Below, piece after piece: positions 5,755 to 8,951 of a stretch of 8,951 nt of DNA. The translations under genes were made by a program, and so were the position numbers. The notes under the pieces are model-generated. The model did no database searches and was not told where the DNA came from. It saw only the letters and a list, made by a program, of their open reading frames with translations. Positions within the stretch are counted from its first letter, which is position 1, and each line of letters begins with the position of its first letter. This stretch comes from BTRF01 sp036986255 (lineage in GTDB: Bacteria > Patescibacteriota > WWE3 > 9FT-COMBO-53-11): contig BTRF01000026.1 in NCBI GenBank assembly GCA_036986255.1, positions 1 through 8,951 of the forward strand. Direction: 5' to 3'.

Positions 5755-6113
5755 TGCTTCCTAAAGAGAATCGCCTTTCTTCAAGTTTTGATTTTCAGAG
5801 GATCCGTCGTTTGGGAAGGCGGGGGGAGAGCCCCTTCTTCTCTTTCTTTGTTCTCCGTGAGTACGATCGAATCCGCCCCCCTCGTTTCGGTTTTGTGGTT
5901 TCTGCTAAGGTGAGCAAGAGGGCTACGAAGCGGAACCGTATTAGGAGAGTTTTGCAGGATGAGGTGGGAAGGGCTCTTCCTCGAATCCAACCGGGAGTAT
6001 CAGGTGTTTTTTGGATGAAGGCGAGGGCCTTGCAGTCTGATCCTCAAGAGCTTAGGGCGCAGGTACGGAAGGTCCTGCAGAAAGCTGGAGTTCTCCCCGG
6101 CAGAATGGAATAA
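5754..6113 (+). CDS. rnpA: Ribonuclease P protein component
   Basis: Protein cofactor of RNase P, the ribozyme that removes the 5' leader of pre-tRNAs. It is 119 aa, as expected. Family features: N-terminal MLPKENRLSSSFDFQRI, then RFGFVVSAKVSKRATKRNRIRR (split at 44-53 and 54-65), whose RNR box (60-62) contacts the RNA subunit, and a basic C-terminal helix. It starts inside the rpmH stop (TAATG) with no own Shine-Dalgarno, so translation probably depends on termination of L34. The RNase P RNA gene is not in this window. Confidence 0.95.
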   Translation: MLPKENRLSSSFDFQRIRRLGRRGESPFFSFFVLREYDRIRPPRFGFVVSAKVSKRATKRNRIRRVLQDEVGRALPRIQPGVSGVFWMKARALQSDPQELRAQVRKVLQKAGVLPGRME

Positions 6114-6132
6114 AATAGAAGGGTAAAGAATA

Positions 6133-6405
6133 ATGAAGAGAATCCTCTTGAATATCATTGCTTTTTATCAAAAAACAATCTCTCCGGATCACGGGGTCTT
6201 GGGCAGGGCTGTCTTTGGAGGCGCCTGCCGTTTTGAGCCCACCTGTTCCGAATATACTCGCCGGGCGATTGAAGTGCAGGGGGCGTGGGGAGGAGTTTTT
6301 TTGGGGGTGAAGAGAGTTATACGCTGTCATCCCTTTGCAAAAGGCGGTCTTGATCCCGTTCCCTCCCCCGCTGTGAAGGAGGAGCGGGAAGCTGTGGAAT
6401 TATGA
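6133..6405 (+). CDS. yidD: Membrane protein insertion efficiency factor YidD
   Basis: Small protein, 90 aa, acting at the cytoplasmic membrane with YidC. The signature is complete: FYQKTISPDHG (11-21), CRFEPTCSEYTRRAIE (32-47), G50, G53 and G58, then RCHPFAKGGLDPVP (64-77). The conserved cysteines are C32, C38 and C65. Its ATG has a good Shine-Dalgarno, AGAAGGG at 6117-6123, 9 nt upstream, and it follows rnpA by 19 nt. It overlaps yidC by 4 nt (ATGA), so the two are likely translated together. The acidic tail after residue 80 is not part of the conserved domain. Confidence 0.96.
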   Translation: MKRILLNIIAFYQKTISPDHGVLGRAVFGGACRFEPTCSEYTRRAIEVQGAWGGVFLGVKRVIRCHPFAKGGLDPVPSPAVKEEREAVEL

Positions 6406-7088
6406 GTCTCATAAGTCTTTGGAATAACCTCCTTATCGCCCCCCTTACTACGGCCCTTTTGTTTTTTTACGAGACCTTTGGGCAGAACTTGGGGATCGCC
6501 ATCATTGTCCTCACTCTCGTTCTTAGAGTGATCCTCTTTCCCCTTGCCCTCCCCGCCCTTCGTTCAGCGAAGCTTCAGAAAGAGATAAAACCTGCCTTGG
6601 ATAAGATAAAGAAGAAGTTTAAAAAGGACCGGCAGGGGCTCGCCAAGGCTCAGATGGAGCTTTTTCGCAAAAAGGGGGTCAACCCTCTCGCCGGATGTCT
6701 GCCCCAGATCATCCAGCTGATTGTTCTGATCGCTTTATACCGCGTTTTTATCGACAACCTCACAGGAGGAGGATTTAATCCCCAATTTCTGATTTGGGAT
6801 CTCTCCCTGCGCGATCCTTATTTAATTCTCCCCATCCTCGCCGCCGCGGCCCAGTTTCTCCTCTCGCGAATGATGCTGCCAGGGGTTTCGGAGGAGCACG
6901 AAGCTGCCCATAAGACCAAGGAGAAGGAGAAGGATTTTGCCGCCGCTTTTCAGAAGCAGAATCTTTACCTCTTTCCTATTTTCACCCTTATTTTAGGTTT
7001 TCAGTTTCAAGCAGGTTATATGCTTTACTGGTTAACCTCCACAGTTCTTCAAATCTTTCAGCAGTGGTTGGCGGTGCGGATCTTGTGA
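6402..7088 (+). CDS. yidC: Membrane protein insertase YidC (Oxa1-like, short form)
   Basis: Inserts and folds proteins in the cytoplasmic membrane, alone or with Sec. The 228-aa protein has the Oxa1/YidC core only, without the large extracytoplasmic domain of proteobacterial YidC and without a lipoprotein signal. Seen: GIAIIVLTLVLRVILFPL (31-48) with the groove arginine R42; a basic, probably helical-hairpin cytoplasmic loop (54-91); NPLAGCLPQIIQLIVLIALY (94-113); and final helices FPIFTLILGFQFQAGYML (191-208) and YWLTSTVLQIFQQWL (209-223). The C-terminus ends right after the last helix. It starts inside yidD (ATGA). A 43-nt gap with no convincing terminator or promoter separates it from jag. 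Confidence 0.96.
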   Translation: MSLISLWNNLLIAPLTTALLFFYETFGQNLGIAIIVLTLVLRVILFPLALPALRSAKLQKEIKPALDKIKKKFKKDRQGLAKAQMELFRKKGVNPLAGCLPQIIQLIVLIALYRVFIDNLTGGGFNPQFLIWDLSLRDPYLILPILAAAAQFLLSRMMLPGVSEEHEAAHKTKEKEKDFAAAFQKQNLYLFPIFTLILGFQFQAGYMLYWLTSTVLQIFQQWLAVRIL

Positions 7089-7131
7089 TAGTCTTTAAAC
7101 AGACAAGGCGCTTAGATTTTTTGAAATACTT

Positions 7132-7614
7132 ATGCATAAAATGCCTGAACTCGAAGTCTTTTTAAAGGAGAAAACTGAGGAGATCTTAACTCAGATGGGA
7201 TTGCCGGCCGGCATTTCGGTGAAGCTGTCTGCCGAGCAGGCCCTGGTGGAAATTACGCCTCAAAAAGAAGAGGATACTCCTCTTTTAATTGGGTTTCACG
7301 GCCAAACCCTTGATGCCTTGCAGACGATTCTTCGGGCGGTGGTCTTTCGGAACCTTGGGAAAGCCCCTGCGGTTTCGGTGGAGGCAGGCGATTACCGAAA
7401 ACAGCGTGAAGAGGAGCTTCGCCGCCGGGCGTTGGAAGCGGCGGATAAGGCCCGCTTTCTCCTCAAGGAGGTCTCCTTTCCGGCGATGCCTCCCCATGAG
7501 AGAAGGCTTATTCATATTACGCTCTCTGAGGAGAAGGGGGTGCGGACCGAGAGCCGGGGGGAGAGGAGGGAGCGCCACGTCGTCGTCGTTCCGGAAGGAG
7601 GTTCAAAAGCATGA
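7132..7614 (+). CDS. jag: Jag/KhpB-type RNA-binding protein (KH and R3H domains)
   Basis: Cytosolic RNA-binding protein of the Jag/KhpB/EloR family, linked in Firmicutes to cell elongation and division. The 160-aa protein has a KH-type domain with the GxxG loop in GFHGQTLDALQ (54-64) and an R3H domain with PPHERRLIHITLSEEKG (120-136), R124 and H128 being the motif pair, followed by TESRGE and VVVVP. The N-terminal Jag-N domain is absent. Start: ATG 7132; ATG 7141 is an alternative. Neither has a Shine-Dalgarno, and the first start sits in the palindrome TTATGCATAA (7129-7138). It follows yidC, its usual neighbour, and overlaps dnaN by 4 nt. Confidence 0.93.
   Translation: MHKMPELEVFLKEKTEEILTQMGLPAGISVKLSAEQALVEITPQKEEDTPLLIGFHGQTLDALQTILRAVVFRNLGKAPAVSVEAGDYRKQREEELRRRALEAADKARFLLKEVSFPAMPPHERRLIHITLSEEKGVRTESRGERRERHVVVVPEGGSKA
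7595..7602 (+). promoter_or_regulatory. Strong ribosome binding site of dnaN
   Basis: AAGGAGGT, a full complement of the 16S anti-Shine-Dalgarno, ends 8 nt before the dnaN ATG. It lies within the last codons of jag and fixes the dnaN start at 7611. It is the strongest such site in the window, suggesting that the clamp is made in excess of the upstream products. Confidence 0.85.
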
Positions 7615-8702
7615 AGGTAACCGTTTTGCAGGAGAACCTCTTGCCCAAACTCTCCGCTGTTTCCCGATTTGCCTCCGCAAGAGCGGCTCTCCCGGTCTTG
7701 GAGAACATTCTTCTTTCGGCCGAGGAGGGGGTGCTTAAGCTGAGTGCAACCGATTTGGAGATTGGGGTTCGGACGAAGGTGGGTGCCAAAGTCGAAAAAG
7801 AGGGGGCCACCACCATCCCGGCCCGGCTTTTGGGAGGACTGATCAGCAATTTACCGCCGGGCAAATTGATTCTAACGGTGGAGAAGGATATCCTCACCGT
7901 GGAAGGGGAAGGTTTTTCCTCCAAGATCAACGGCCTTCCCTCCTCCGAGTTTCCTTCCTTTGCCGAGGAAGGGAAAAAGCTTTTTGACATCTCGGCGAAA
8001 GAGCTCAAAGAAACCGTCTCACAAGTTTCCTTTGCGGCTGCTCAGGACGACTCTCGTCCTATTTTGACGGGGTTGATGCTGAAGCTGGCGGGAGGGGTTC
8101 TCACCGTCGCCGGAGTAGACGGGTTTCGATTGGCGGAGAAGAAGCTGAAGATGGAAGGCGAGGACTTCTCTATTATCATCCCGGCCCGATCTTTTGCCGA
8201 GATGGCCAAACTGGTTGATGGTGAGGTGGAGGTTTCGCATTCAGAGGATGGTCAGCTTATCTTCCGCACCCCCGACTTCCTCATCTTCGCCCAAGCTTTG
8301 GAGGGCGAGTTTCCGGACTATGAGCAGATTATTCCCCTGAATTTCGAAACGAAGATTCATTTTAGCAAGGGGGATCTTCAGAAAGCCGTCCAGCTTACCT
8401 CGGTCTTTGCGGATGGAGGGGTAAGCATCGTCGTTTTGAACCATAACCCCAAGGGTAAGGTTCTCGAAGTTGCCTCGCAGGAGGCCGAAACGGGTGAGGC
8501 CAGGACGAGCGTACCCATCTCTGGAGAGGGGAAGGAAGGGACGATCGCTTTTAACTCCCACTATCTCGCCGATGCCCTAAATGCTTTACCCGGCGATGAG
8601 GTTAATCTGGCCCTCAACTCGGCCCTCGATCCGGTTCTCTTTACCGTTCCCAAAGATAAAGACTACCTGCATGTGATTATGCCGGTTCGACTGCAGGGGT
8701 AA
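7611..8702 (+). CDS. dnaN: DNA polymerase III beta subunit (sliding clamp)
   Basis: Ring-shaped dimeric clamp that tethers the replicative polymerase to DNA. The 363-aa length is normal. Three repeated clamp folds: about 1-118 (ALPVLENILL, LSATDLEIG), 119-240 (DDSRPILTGLMLKL, VDGFRLAEKKL) and 241-363. The C-terminal YLHVIMPVRL matches the conserved YLY.LMPMRL element that forms part of the partner-binding pocket; Val replaces the second Met. The ATG overlaps the jag stop as ATGA and has a strong ribosome binding site. dnaN usually follows dnaA; here it closes the rpmH-rnpA-yidD-yidC-jag operon, about 2.3 kb from dnaA and on the other strand. Its last 26 bp overlap a convergent DciA-like gene. 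Confidence 0.98.
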   Translation: MKVTVLQENLLPKLSAVSRFASARAALPVLENILLSAEEGVLKLSATDLEIGVRTKVGAKVEKEGATTIPARLLGGLISNLPPGKLILTVEKDILTVEGEGFSSKINGLPSSEFPSFAEEGKKLFDISAKELKETVSQVSFAAAQDDSRPILTGLMLKLAGGVLTVAGVDGFRLAEKKLKMEGEDFSIIIPARSFAEMAKLVDGEVEVSHSEDGQLIFRTPDFLIFAQALEGEFPDYEQIIPLNFETKIHFSKGDLQKAVQLTSVFADGGVSIVVLNHNPKGKVLEVASQEAETGEARTSVPISGEGKEGTIAFNSHYLADALNALPGDEVNLALNSALDPVLFTVPKDKDYLHVIMPVRLQG

Positions 8703-8951
8703 CTCTAAATCTCATCTCCGCTACGATTTTTCTTCCCAAACCTTCGTTAATCTTTCTGATTATCTCCTTGGATTGAAGGTAGAGTTCTTGGGTGTGCGAC
8801 GGCGAGGGGGCGCTAATTATCAGCCTTCCTTGGCGGAAGGAGACCATCCGGGCCCATGGGGGAAGGGTCTCCTGACAGTTCTTTTCAACTGTTACGGCCA
8901 GAACAGCCGCTTTGATCGGCCCCCGTCTTAAGGATTTGTTTAAAACGTCTT
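8677..8951 (-). CDS. DciA-like protein (DUF721), C-terminal part, 5' end outside window
   Basis: An open frame enters from the right edge and ends at TAA (8677-8679), showing 90 residues. It begins near DVLNKSLRRGPIKAAV and continues PPWARMVSFRQGRLIISAPS, HTQELYLQSKEIIRKIN, EGLGRKIVAEMRFRV. This is the DUF721/DciA pattern: a Trp followed by a VSFRQG-L-I strand pair, QEL before a long helix, and a final iN..LG...V...RF strand. DciA loads or recruits the DnaB replicative helicase in bacteria lacking DnaC/DnaI, and it fits a dnaA/dnaN neighbourhood. The gene is convergent with dnaN and overlaps its 3' end by 26 bp, with no intergenic terminator. The KH-like core is complete enough for recognition; the start lies outside the window. 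Confidence 0.8.
   Translation of the reverse strand, partial: DVLNKSLRRGPIKAAVLAVTVEKNCQETLPPWARMVSFRQGRLIISAPSPSHTQELYLQSKEIIRKINEGLGRKIVAEMRFRVTPAVEPA

Noticed and set aside
7089..7131. Possible promoter or terminator in the yidC-jag gap
   Set aside because: Only a 4-bp stem (GTCT/AGAC) and a T-run that are not arranged as a terminator, and no -35/-10 pair at proper spacing. Read-through is more likely.
7289..8008. Long overlapping frames: a plus-strand frame over jag/dnaN (7289-7738) and a minus-strand frame (7517-8008)
   Set aside because: They lie entirely within well-recognised jag and dnaN sequence, have biased composition and no domain. They are shadows of GC-rich coding sequence.

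Overview
The window looks like the replication-origin neighbourhood of a Candidate Phyla Radiation (Patescibacteria) type bacterium. The evidence is compact genes with tiny gaps or overlaps, a short YidC without a large extracytoplasmic domain, a Jag protein without the Jag-N domain, an O-antigen-ligase-like membrane protein with the PHPNVLGG-type motif, and an orphan membrane-anchored solute-binding protein with a proline-rich cytoplasmic arm. TGA is used as a stop by dnaA, yidD, yidC and jag, so the glycine-recoded lineages (Absconditabacteria/Gracilibacteria) are unlikely. The exact lineage cannot be fixed from the sequence alone.

Layout. Two gene clusters diverge from a control region at about 5275-5616. 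Leftward (minus strand), in transcription order: dnaA, an O-antigen ligase/polymerase-like gene, a family-1 solute-binding protein gene, a BpsA-like aminopropyltransferase-domain gene, and the 5' end of valS, which runs off the left edge. Gaps are 25 nt, a 1-nt overlap, 29 nt and 20 nt, so this may be one transcription unit. Rightward (plus strand): rpmH, rnpA, yidD, yidC, jag (khpB) and dnaN, mostly overlapping or nearly so. At the right edge a DciA-like (DUF721) gene on the minus strand converges on dnaN and overlaps its 3' end by 26 bp.

Control region. A consensus-like -35 (TTGACA) with a weaker -10 faces dnaA, and an extended -10 element faces rpmH. The rpmH side then has a leader of about 200 nt with several hairpins or palindromes, no recognised riboswitch, and only a doubtful 38-codon ORF. 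This region contains no recognisable DnaA boxes. They appear instead on the other side of dnaA, inside the 5' coding part of the O-antigen-ligase gene (about 3780-3910), with an AT-rich block and a TAG-trio-like stretch. A hand count shows the plus strand changing from C-rich to G-rich near 3540. I therefore place the likely oriC there.

Together the genes cover initiation (DnaA, DciA-like helicase-loader family, beta clamp), ribosome and tRNA maturation (L34, RnpA), membrane protein insertion (YidC, YidD), RNA binding (Jag), and on the left arm cell-surface/uptake, polyamine-like chemistry and tRNA charging. No mobile element, CRISPR array, tRNA or rRNA gene is seen. There is no clear exotic new system. 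The best leads are the origin embedded in a coding sequence, the structured rpmH leader, the trimmed BpsA-like protein, and the unusual grouping of dnaN with the rpmH operon facing dciA.
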